Source: Euryarchaeota archaeon UBA549
GTDB taxonomy: Archaea; Thermoplasmatota; Poseidoniia; Poseidoniales; Poseidoniaceae
DNA: 29,611 nucleotides
Direction: 5' to 3'
Assembly: GCA_002495645.1 (NCBI GenBank)
Contig: DAGF01000076.1
Coordinates: forward strand, 1 to 29,611
Made by a program: the position numbers and the translations under genes. The number at the start of each line of letters is the position of its first letter. The stretch's first letter is position 1. The notes below the pieces were generated by a model that was not told the origin of the DNA, made no database searches, and saw nothing but the letters and a program-made list of their open reading frames with translations. Below are positions 1 through 7,060 of this stretch, piece after piece.

Positions 1-401
1 CCAATCATGCCTATAGAAAGGAGTGTTTCGGGTACACCACCGAGGTCTTCAATGTATTTTTCAACATCTTCAGTCCGGTCTTCCTCCATCCTCGCACCCT
101 GTTTTTTCAGTGTTTCAACGAGGTCCGTGTTTTGCGTGACGTTGGTGTAGAGCGTGTTGAGAAGACGCTTGTAGCCAGCGGATTGCGCTGTTTTCATCAT
201 GCTCTTCAATTCCTTGTCAAGACCGCCACCCGTACCTTTTCGCAGACGCTTCATCATTGAAGAAAAATCCTCTGAGATGATGCCATAGCCACCGCGTCCG
301 ATGGTGTGAAGGGCTGCTTCCAAACCAACGCCAGAGGACATCAGCACGTCCATCGTGCGAATCACGTAGAGGAGTTCTCGCTTTTCCTCCAGTTCACGCA
401 C
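1..401 (-). CDS. Type II/IV secretion system F-domain protein (FlaJ/TadC-like), partial
   Basis: The 5' end of a gene that runs off the left edge, about 133 codons visible. The translation contains a pattern typical of the T2SSF cytoplasmic helical domain: MDVLMSSGVGLEAAL near the start, then a Gly-rich turn (KGTGGGLDKEL), and a second helical stretch (RLLNTLYTNV...LVETLKKQ) followed by a charged helix. Family members (archaellum FlaJ, TadC, GspF/PilC) are polytopic platform proteins that assemble pili, archaella or secretion filaments. The membrane segments would lie beyond the window, so the system served cannot be told. I chose the GTG at 401, not the one at 410, because GGAGGTG lies 6 nt upstream of 401 while the 410 codon is part of that motif. 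It follows the 117-aa gene by only 13 bp and is probably in the RPA operon. Confidence 0.72.
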   Translation of the reverse strand, partial: MRELEEKRELLYVIRTMDVLMSSGVGLEAALHTIGRGGYGIISEDFSSMMKRLRKGTGGGLDKELKSMMKTAQSAGYKRLLNTLYTNVTQNTDLVETLKKQGARMEEDRTEDVEKYIEDLGGVPETLLSIGMI

Positions 402-414
402 GACTTGCACCTCC

Positions 415-768
415 TCAAATCACGTCTTCAAGCAGTTCAAAGTGGAAACTCTCGTTGGAGCTGTCGTATTCCATGACGGCGAAGATCACTTTCACATCAC
501 GCTCTTCAAAGGGGTCGTGGATGTAGGGCTGGCCCGTTCGAAACATGGCCACAATTCGCTTGTATTCATCGATGGTCAATTCGCCACGGATGGTGTACAT
601 GGTCGACTCAGAACCTTCGTCATGCAGGTCATCGCCTTCTTGACCACGGACAACCGTCCGTGTCAGTCGGCGTGTCATTCTCACCTTGATATCTGCATTC
701 GCAATTCGTACCCAATCGGAACTTGAAGTGCCCGTTGCAGGGCGAATAAAGAAATCCATTCCAGCCAT
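415..768 (-). CDS. Hypothetical protein, 117 aa, possible tail/baseplate-like beta fold
   Basis: Acidic protein without signal peptide or membrane segment. It lies between the RPA-associated gene (56 bp upstream) and the secretion F-domain gene (13 bp downstream), same strand, so cotranscription is likely. I do not recognise the family with confidence. The pattern of a basic strand (RRLTRTVVRG), an acidic loop (EGDDLHDEGSE), then a 'RGELTIDEYKRIVAMF' strand-helix and 'GQPYIHDPF' is reminiscent of small phage tail or baseplate proteins, where a residue stretch edits a surface by inserting a value 'at the height of' a 'GxPxxxHPF' motif; this is resemblance by eye only. Start at ATG 768 has a weak AGGGT upstream; ATG 759 (Met4) is an alternative. 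Confidence 0.6.
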   Translation of the reverse strand: MAGMDFFIRPATGTSSSDWVRIANADIKVRMTRRLTRTVVRGQEGDDLHDEGSESTMYTIRGELTIDEYKRIVAMFRTGQPYIHDPFEERDVKVIFAVMEYDSSNESFHFELLEDVI

Positions 769-824
769 GTCTGACCCCTATTCCACCCACAGCGTGAGAA
801 GAACTTGAATGTGTTGGAGGCGAA

Positions 825-1742
825 TTATTCATTTGTGGCGAGTCTGAACCAGCCAAACCTTGGCTCATCAAGGGTTCCGCCGTCAAGCATTTCTTCCAAT
901 TTGGCTTCGGCGACCTCGCGAACAAAACCCCGAGCAACGGCGTTTTTCAACAGTGTATCAAAGGTTACGCCCTCGCCCTGGTCCAAGTGCCCAATGGCCT
1001 GGAGCAAAAACGCCTGAACATCTTGGCCGCCTTCTGAAGAGGTATCTGATGGCTCATCGGGCAAGGACATGACCGGTGGCGGCGTGGTCGCAGCCTCAAT
1101 CCGTCCCTCAGCAATATCGAGGGCCTGCATCAAGTTGAGCTTGAAAGGCTCAAGGTCAACTTCGCCGTAGTGATTTCGTGCAGCGAGCAGGCTGGAGGGT
1201 AGTTCAGCCCGTGCAAATGCATCGAGCGTCGGCTCAACCTCTAAGGAAGACGTGAACTGATTCATGCGAGCCATCGTCGCTTCGCAGGCATCCAACAACC
1301 AGTTGGCGTAGACTTCTCGCTTGACAACGCATGCTTCCTCGGGTCGCAAAGAGGTGTAGACTGCGCCCTCGTCAGTTTGATACCAACGGGTCTTGGAAGT
1401 CATCATGACCAAGAGCGGTTCGCCATCGTTGAGGCGTTCGGTCCACTGATGAGCCAGCTCCTGCATCATCTCCGAATTGTATTCACCAATTGAGAAGTAA
1501 TGAAGTCCAGTAGGATCACGTAGTTGTCCCTGGTAAAGCGAAGAACCGTTGCTGGTTTCACGCAACTCCAATCGTTCGAGCAATCCTGCTGCAACGATTC
1601 GGTTGACCTTGGCACCAAGTTTTGTTATGACAAAGGACGGGTCGTATTCCCCTGAGCCCTTCTCGTGAAGGGTGGCGCTTCCAAATTCAGAAGCGAGGAG
1701 CAAATGAGCGGGTTGACGGGCGATTCTTGCACGTTCCATCAT
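825..1742 (-). CDS. RPA-associated protein (COG3390-like), OB fold plus winged helix
   Basis: A 305-residue protein placed directly after RPA, with the start ATG overlapping the RPA stop (ATGA), so translation is likely coupled. The N-terminal third has an OB-like strand pattern (SLYQGQLRDPTG...YFSIGEY, about residues 70-90). The C-terminal ~60 residues (QAFLLQAIGHLDQGEGVTF...GGTLDEPRFGWFRL) look like the winged-helix end found in the archaeal RPA partner family and in RPA32. In haloarchaea such partners (Rpap) form complexes with their cognate RPA and are encoded beside it; the same arrangement here supports that role in single-strand DNA binding during replication and repair. A longer start (1754) adds four residues, MGVG, but the ATGA overlap favours 1742. 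Middle ~residues 195-235 are low-complexity linker. Confidence 0.85.
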   Translation of the reverse strand: MMERARIARQPAHLLLASEFGSATLHEKGSGEYDPSFVITKLGAKVNRIVAAGLLERLELRETSNGSSLYQGQLRDPTGLHYFSIGEYNSEMMQELAHQWTERLNDGEPLLVMMTSKTRWYQTDEGAVYTSLRPEEACVVKREVYANWLLDACEATMARMNQFTSSLEVEPTLDAFARAELPSSLLAARNHYGEVDLEPFKLNLMQALDIAEGRIEAATTPPPVMSLPDEPSDTSSEGGQDVQAFLLQAIGHLDQGEGVTFDTLLKNAVARGFVREVAEAKLEEMLDGGTLDEPRFGWFRLATNE

Positions 1743-3421
1743 GCCCACCCCCACTGCGCCCGTAGTTCAGAAGCCCGCATTTGGGCGTCGTGTTGTTCAA
1801 TTTCAAAGCCGTCTGCCAACACCATCGCACCTTGGTCATCCACAATACTGCGCCCTGAGACGCTCACACGGCGCCCGAGCAGGCGTTCGCGAACCAATTG
1901 GACAAACCCGAGGTCGCCGAGTTCCTCAACCTTGGCTTTCATCTCCTCGTGGGTCATTTCAAGGGCCGCAAGGGTGGCCTCTTTGTTCACGAGCACGGCG
2001 GCTGTGACGCCATCGTCGTCCATCACCATTCGGAGTCGGATGTCCTCAGTTCCTTCGTTTGGACCGTGCTCAAAACACGCTCCATCACGTAAGACCCGAC
2101 GGCATTCCGTGCAACGGAGAATGAACCCGGAATCCTCACGAACGCTGACCAGCATGCCTCTTGTTTTCATGCCAACGCGGCTTGGTCCTGCCACGACGGC
2201 AGTCAATAGAACGTCAACGGAGTGATTGGTGAGGTCCATGCTTTCGTCCCACGGTGGAGATTCGAGGACCGTCAACTGGTCGGTCTTGTCCACGGTGATA
2301 TCTGGAATCCCTTGCCAAGCCCGAACCCGCGCTCCTCGGATTTCCAAGGTGACCGGTAGGTCGCCTTCGTCAAAGGGAAGCGTGTCCCAAATGCTGATTC
2401 GGCAACGGCCCGTTGGGTCTGCGATTTGGCCGGACCAGAGGAATTTCTCTTCGCCGTCTCGCTCAAAGGTTCGCTTCATGATGTCCGTAATTTGGACAAC
2501 AGCATCCACATCACGAGAACCGTCTCGAAGGTTTGCGATGTTCGTTTTGGTGCTCTGAGCCAAGGTCTCAAGATCGGCAAAGTTGGTGTCGTGGAAGACC
2601 TCAATGCGAGTGGTTCGCCCGAAGTTCAATTCTGGCGTGTCCCTGAAACTCCGAACTTGAGCGCCATCGATTTTCAGTAAGGTCCCGACTTCGTGCTCAA
2701 AGGGTTCCCAGGAGAGGAATCCGATGGTTCCCGTGTCATCAGCGAGGCGACCACGGACGACGTCTATCGAACCTGAACCGTCCTTTCTGTGGATTTGATC
2801 GGGCCGACTTGCGAGAACGCGCCCAACAACGCAGATGTAGCCTTCCTTTGGAATGGCATCAATGTCAATGGGGTCATTGGAAGCAACAGGAGTCGCAACG
2901 CCTTCCTTGAGGACGACAATACGCGTTGATTGATTGATGTTCAAGGACATCTTCCCGTTGTATTCGTTCACGCTGGCACCTTCGATGCGGACGATACTTC
3001 CTGAGGTGAGGTTCGCATGAGGCCCCCAGTCTTTGTAGTCCCAGCGGGTGCGTTGACCGTTTTCTTCCCAAGGATTGTCCTCGAGCATTCCAAAGGCGAT
3101 TTGCTTCTCCTCACCTCTGATCATTTGGTCACGAACGTTGTGCGTGATGATGGCGACTTCAATTTCAACATCACGGTCACTGCCACTAAGCTCAGAAAGC
3201 CCGGCGACTTTCTTGGTTTCCCGAGAGGATGTTCCGCTTGCAGTTGGGGCGGGTGAGGTGCCGCTTTGGAAACGGCGAAGCACCGAGCGCATAGCGTCTT
3301 GTGGGGGTATGTAGAACTCTTGTTCATACTTGGCAAAGGCCTCCGCAATTTCCTTGGCATCGGCTCCCGGGCATTCTTTCTGCACGGCTTCGACATAGTC
3401 TGCGTACTTCTCTTCAGACAT
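1739..3421 (-). CDS. rpa: Replication protein A, multi-OB single-strand DNA-binding protein
   Basis: A 560-residue archaeal RPA. After an N-terminal helical region (1-50) and a Ser/Thr/Pro linker (52-70) come three OB folds, at about 84-171, 193-276 and 303-386, each with the usual G-x-L/I-D-D/P-T-G strand-turn (GRLADDTGTIGF; GQIADPTGRCRI) and an 'IxGAxVRxW/F' strand. A fourth OB-like region from ~400 carries a zinc-finger insert, C437-x2-C440-x8-C449-x2-H452. RPA coats single-stranded DNA in replication, recombination and repair. The start is well supported: GGAGG 7 nt upstream of ATG 3421. It is the first gene of a probable operon with its partner protein, the 117-aa gene and the secretion F-domain gene. 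The promoter must lie in the 160-bp gap 3422-3581. Confidence 0.93.
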   Translation of the reverse strand: MSEEKYADYVEAVQKECPGADAKEIAEAFAKYEQEFYIPPQDAMRSVLRRFQSGTSPAPTASGTSSRETKKVAGLSELSGSDRDVEIEVAIITHNVRDQMIRGEEKQIAFGMLEDNPWEENGQRTRWDYKDWGPHANLTSGSIVRIEGASVNEYNGKMSLNINQSTRIVVLKEGVATPVASNDPIDIDAIPKEGYICVVGRVLASRPDQIHRKDGSGSIDVVRGRLADDTGTIGFLSWEPFEHEVGTLLKIDGAQVRSFRDTPELNFGRTTRIEVFHDTNFADLETLAQSTKTNIANLRDGSRDVDAVVQITDIMKRTFERDGEEKFLWSGQIADPTGRCRISIWDTLPFDEGDLPVTLEIRGARVRAWQGIPDITVDKTDQLTVLESPPWDESMDLTNHSVDVLLTAVVAGPSRVGMKTRGMLVSVREDSGFILRCTECRRVLRDGACFEHGPNEGTEDIRLRMVMDDDGVTAAVLVNKEATLAALEMTHEEMKAKVEELGDLGFVQLVRERLLGRRVSVSGRSIVDDQGAMVLADGFEIEQHDAQMRASELRAQWGWA

Positions 3422-3454
3422 GACATCGTCCTCCGACAGGCGTTGTTGTTCGGG

Positions 3455-3473
3455 GCCTGTACGGAGAACAGGC
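3455..3473 (-). promoter_or_regulatory. Small hairpin in the RPA leader
   Basis: GCCTGT and ACAGGC form a perfect 6-bp inverted repeat with a 7-nt loop, about 35 nt before the RPA start. The remaining 3422-3581 gap shows only weak TATA-like sequences (CTTTATG on the minus strand near 3551-3557, and CTTAA near 3497). If transcription starts from either, the hairpin is in the 5' untranslated region and could affect RPA expression; this is inference from the sequence alone. Confidence 0.3.
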
Positions 3474-3581
3474 GGCGGGCTTTCGTGCGGGTTGGTTAAG
3501 ATTGGACACTCCCTTGACCTCCATGGGACATCTTACCAACGACGACAGGACATAAAGAATCCCGTAGAGAATCTTGAGATG

Positions 3582-4985
3582 TCAGGCTGGGTTGATTCTC
3601 AACCCGTCCATGAGCAAGACATCCGGAAGGTGCATGCTGCCCGAAGAGTAAGAGCCTTGGCGGCGTACGTCCTTGCCCAGAACGACCTTGCCGTTCATCG
3701 CTTTGGCCAAATTTCCGGAAAGACCTGCCTGCTTGAGCGCACCAACCACCTCGCCGTCGACCACCTTGAGAATGGCGCTGGTGGTGACCGAGAAATCACC
3801 GCTGGTCGGGTTGGCGGTGTGAGCACCCATCACGCTGTTGACAACATAGCCTTCACCCATCTGTTCAAGCAATTGGTCCCAGGAGTGTGTGGCTTCATTC
3901 GTGGTCAAGAACAACTCCGTGCACCCCGTGGAGGGTGGCGATTGATGCCCACCCGAGTTGGCCGAACCCGTGGAAGATGCAGCTTCCGTGCGGCCTTCAG
4001 CGACCTGTTGAGCGGCGTCACGAGTTGACCACAGCATGTTGGTCAAGCGACCGTTTTTCACCAGGTTTTGATGGCGGCGTGGAACACCTTCAGCGTCCCT
4101 TGAGCCGGAGGCCATACCGCCTTCGAGCAAACCATCATCGTGAATCGAGAGGGCAGGATTGATGACCTGCTCATTCAGGCGTTCAGACCAGAAGGATTCC
4201 TTTCGAACCATTTTTTCCCCGGACATCGCTGGTGGGACCACCATCGAAAAGAGCGGCGAGAAACCCTCGCTTGTAAGCAACACAGGCGTCTCGGTGGCCT
4301 GGCTCTCAACCTCAAGTGGGTTTTGAGTTACTTGAGCCCAGTGGACCGCTCGGCCGATGCAATCCGGCAGTTCCGGGAGTTGACTTCTGCTGGATTGACC
4401 CTGATAAGAACTGGTCAGTTGACCGTCCACATCCAAGGTGACCTGCAAGCCAATGCCGTGAGAGGTGGTCATGCCGGTTGAAAGAATGCCCTCGCTGCTC
4501 ATCATGCATCCAGCCGTTACGGAAATGCCGACCCCCCCGCCCGTGACAATGGCTCGTTCATCGAGTGATTTCACATGGGAGAGGATAGCATCGGCCTGCT
4601 CAAGCAAGTCTTCAGAACTCAAATCGAGAAGAGAAGCGTCAAACCGCCCACCCACCTCTTTTGCCGGTTGTTCACTCGGCAGCACAAAACCGTCAATGGA
4701 CGGTGATTTCTTTGCGATGGCCACGGCTTGGCCAACGGCCCGCTCTGCTCCCGAAACGTCGACGAGGTGAGCGAATCCAAAGCGACCGTCGTGCACCACG
4801 CGGACACCAAAACCGCCCTCACCGCCACCAGCAGCCATGGTGATTTTTCCTGCTTCAATGTCGAGTTGATGACCGTAGGATTGGAAACCGATGAGGTCCC
4901 ATTGCTGCACACCGCTCTTCTGGCATGCTTGAGCGATGGTGTTTGCGTTGGCAAGAAGCCTGTCCTCTGCTCCATCAGGCAGCAT
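3582..4985 (-). CDS. pmbA: TldE/PmbA-family protein, partner of TldD
   Basis: A 467-residue member of the TldD/PmbA family. The N-terminal half has the family's beta-rich core (GGEGGFGVRVVHDGRFGFA about residues 53-72), and the C-terminal part ends with the characteristic stretch NSVMGAHTANPTSGDFS followed by VVDGEVVGALKQAG. PmbA (TldE) lacks the HExxxH metal site of TldD and forms a heterodimer with it; in E. coli the pair degrades unfolded peptides and matures the modified peptide microcin B17. The gene follows tldD by 1 bp (TGA-T-ATG), which favours the start at 4985. A start at 5087 would overlap tldD by about 100 bp and make an N terminus unlike the family. What the archaeal pair cleaves is unknown. 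Confidence 0.88.
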   Translation of the reverse strand: MLPDGAEDRLLANANTIAQACQKSGVQQWDLIGFQSYGHQLDIEAGKITMAAGGGEGGFGVRVVHDGRFGFAHLVDVSGAERAVGQAVAIAKKSPSIDGFVLPSEQPAKEVGGRFDASLLDLSSEDLLEQADAILSHVKSLDERAIVTGGGVGISVTAGCMMSSEGILSTGMTTSHGIGLQVTLDVDGQLTSSYQGQSSRSQLPELPDCIGRAVHWAQVTQNPLEVESQATETPVLLTSEGFSPLFSMVVPPAMSGEKMVRKESFWSERLNEQVINPALSIHDDGLLEGGMASGSRDAEGVPRRHQNLVKNGRLTNMLWSTRDAAQQVAEGRTEAASSTGSANSGGHQSPPSTGCTELFLTTNEATHSWDQLLEQMGEGYVVNSVMGAHTANPTSGDFSVTTSAILKVVDGEVVGALKQAGLSGNLAKAMNGKVVLGKDVRRQGSYSSGSMHLPDVLLMDGLRINPA

Positions 4986-4986
4986 A

Positions 4987-6429
4987 TCAGCCCACCAACG
5001 CTTCGCTGATTCGCATAACGGGGCCACCATCACCAACGGGGACGGTTTGGCCTTTTCCACAGAAACCGGGGGAGGCGAGAGAGGCATCCTTGGTCAAGCC
5101 GTCCACGTTCTTCAAAATTTCAAGCGTGAGGCCGCTGACGCTGACATCTTTGAGAGGACGGGTCAATTCTCCGTTTTCAATCAGCCACGCTTCCTGGGCC
5201 GCGAACTGGAAGGAGCCACGGCCAGTATCGACCTGACCACCCCGAGTACCGCATGCGTAAACGCCGTACTGGATGTCCTCCATCAGGTCATCCAAATCGG
5301 CATGGGTGCCGCCCTGAATCATGGTGTTGCTCATACGAACGAGCGGGTGATGCAGGCCGTCCTGAGCCCTCGCACCGCCGTTGGGTTCAACTCCAAAGTG
5401 ATGAGCTGTTTCCCGATGGTTGAGGTATTCGGTCAAGACACCGTTCTTGATGAGCACCTTTTCTCGGGTGTTGACGCCCTCATCATCAACTGGATAAGCA
5501 CCGTAGCCGCCCATCATCGTGGGGTCGTCCACCACAGTGACGATCTCGTTTCCGATTTTCTCACCGAGTTTCCCATCCAAGCAGGAGTCCCCAGCAGCGA
5601 CCAAATCGGCCTCGCAAGGGTGGCCGAGTGCCTCGTGAATGTAAACACCCGTCAGGTCTTTGTCGGCGATGAGAGGGAGTTTTCCAGAGGGTGCTCGCTC
5701 TGCTTTGAGCAGGCGTAGAGCAGCTCGTTGTGCATCCTCACCCAGTCCGACCAAATCTGCTGATTGTATGATTTCAAGACCGCCTTGGCCGCCGTGCCGG
5801 GTGCGATAAGAGACCACCTCGCCGTCCCTGCGGGCGGTGACCATGGCGTTGACCAGTGAACGTTGGAAGGACCACACACGGTCCATTCCTTCCGTGGTCA
5901 TGAGTTCGGTGTGGATGTGCTCGTCGCTCCAACCTGTTCGGATGGACACAATGTCCTCATGACCGCTGGCCCCGTGATACATGTCGTTCATCAGGGCCAT
6001 TTTTTGGTCCAGGTCGGTGTCTCGAACATCCAACACAGAACGCCAATGGGTCTCGTCTTCAAGGACGGGAACTTCGGCCAAGCCAATCGGTCGTTCTTTG
6101 GACGAGCGACGCTTTGCAACGGCTTTTGCGAGCCGAGTTGTTGATTCAATCTGGTCGGAAAGCGAGGCAAGGTCTGTGGTGGAATGCACACCCCATGCAC
6201 CATCGGCAAGCACACGAAGCGTCATGCCCAACTCTTGTCCGGGGATGGCACGCTCCAACACACCGTCTCGCATCTCAACCGAGGACTCGGTCAAGGCAAC
6301 GACACGAACCTCTGCATAACTCGCACCGTGGGTCTGTGCTGAATCCAGCGCCTTTCGTACCTTTTCCTGGTCAAGGTACCGCCCTGATGTCGGCCGGTGC
6401 CCGTCGTTTTGTTTGGCTGCCATCACCAT
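4987..6429 (-). CDS. tldD: TldD metalloprotease
   Basis: A 480-residue TldD, close to the usual family length. The metal motif HExxxH is present (HEALGH, about residues 265-270 of this product), and the later CGTRGGQVDTGRGSF stretch supplies the conserved Cys that completes the zinc site in TldD. In the TldD-TldE complex this subunit is the active one. The chosen ATG (6429; 6423 is equally possible) has no clear Shine-Dalgarno and lies 37 bp after the cgi121 stop. Reading back to 6564 would overlap cgi121 by about 100 bp with unlike sequence, so I rejected it. The gene is in the order hel308-cgi121-tldD-pmbA, and all four spacings are below 40 bp. Confidence 0.93.
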   Translation of the reverse strand: MVMAAKQNDGHRPTSGRYLDQEKVRKALDSAQTHGASYAEVRVVALTESSVEMRDGVLERAIPGQELGMTLRVLADGAWGVHSTTDLASLSDQIESTTRLAKAVAKRRSSKERPIGLAEVPVLEDETHWRSVLDVRDTDLDQKMALMNDMYHGASGHEDIVSIRTGWSDEHIHTELMTTEGMDRVWSFQRSLVNAMVTARRDGEVVSYRTRHGGQGGLEIIQSADLVGLGEDAQRAALRLLKAERAPSGKLPLIADKDLTGVYIHEALGHPCEADLVAAGDSCLDGKLGEKIGNEIVTVVDDPTMMGGYGAYPVDDEGVNTREKVLIKNGVLTEYLNHRETAHHFGVEPNGGARAQDGLHHPLVRMSNTMIQGGTHADLDDLMEDIQYGVYACGTRGGQVDTGRGSFQFAAQEAWLIENGELTRPLKDVSVSGLTLEILKNVDGLTKDASLASPGFCGKGQTVPVGDGGPVMRISEALVG

Positions 6430-6466
6430 GAATAGACCAAGAAGCGGGAGCCTTTCAACCCTCCCA

Positions 6467-7033
6467 TCAGCGGTGGGATGAACTCTGGTCATCAGCCATG
6501 AGGATGTGAGCGATGATGGATTCATGGACTCGTGCATTATCCCATCCATCGGCATCGATACCAAGTTGGCGGGCGCCCTCTATAGAGTAGGATGCACCAG
6601 TTATTTCAGAGGGCCAATCAAGTTGGTCAAGGAGCGTTGACAATTGTTCGGAAAAGGCTGCATTTTCCTTGGCCACGGGCTGGAGGTGCCCAAGGTCGTT
6701 TTCCAACCCCTCTGCTTCAGGCAAATACACCACCCATGCCGTGGTTTGGCCCTCTTGGAGCCCCGCACGACTGAAGGCTTCCGAAATGTGATGCGTTCCT
6801 GCGAGGTACCTGAGAAATTCTGCGTCGATGCTCCGGGCCACCATGCGTCCTCTTAGTGCATTTCGAGAGGCTTGAATCCAAGCGGTCCAGAGCTGTTCAT
6901 CGCCCATGACGGCGTGCCCACCCAAAAGCACCCAACGCGCCGATGGACGCATTTTAAGGAAGGCCTCCACATGTCTCTGCGGCGAATCACCTTCGACACG
7001 AACGCCCTGACAAGGAAACACAGGGAAACTCAT
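6467..7033 (-). CDS. cgi121: KEOPS complex subunit Cgi121
   Basis: A 188-residue protein with the Cgi121/TPRKB hallmark around residues 71-85 (FLRYLAGTHHISEAF), followed by 'AGLQEGQTTAWVVYL' as in archaeal Cgi121, where the helix after the 'G-x-x-x-I' turn binds the Bud32 kinase. KEOPS (Kae1, Bud32, Cgi121, Pcc1) installs the threonylcarbamoyl group on A37 of ANN-decoding tRNAs, and Cgi121 recruits the tRNA CCA tail. The other subunits are not in this window. Start: ATG 7033 with GGTGG about 9 nt upstream; a GTG at 7042 is possible. It lies 27 bp after hel308, a neighbourhood seen in several archaea. The N-terminal ~60 residues are longer and more variable than in shorter homologues. Confidence 0.83.
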   Translation of the reverse strand: MSFPVFPCQGVRVEGDSPQRHVEAFLKMRPSARWVLLGGHAVMGDEQLWTAWIQASRNALRGRMVARSIDAEFLRYLAGTHHISEAFSRAGLQEGQTTAWVVYLPEAEGLENDLGHLQPVAKENAAFSEQLSTLLDQLDWPSEITGASYSIEGARQLGIDADGWDNARVHESIIAHILMADDQSSSHR

Positions 7034-7060
7034 GATTTGCACCCACCAAGCCCTCGGATT

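Noticed and set aside
4986..5087. N-terminal extension of PmbA by 34 residues
   Set aside because: It overlaps the tldD 3' end; the start 1 bp after the tldD stop is simpler and fits family length.
4936..5718. Plus-strand ORF of 260 codons opposite tldD/pmbA
   Set aside because: Shadow of TldD; the opposite frame holds the HExxxH and Cys motifs.
6430..6564. N-terminal extension of TldD by 45 residues
   Set aside because: It overlaps the end of cgi121 and the sequence has no likeness to TldD.
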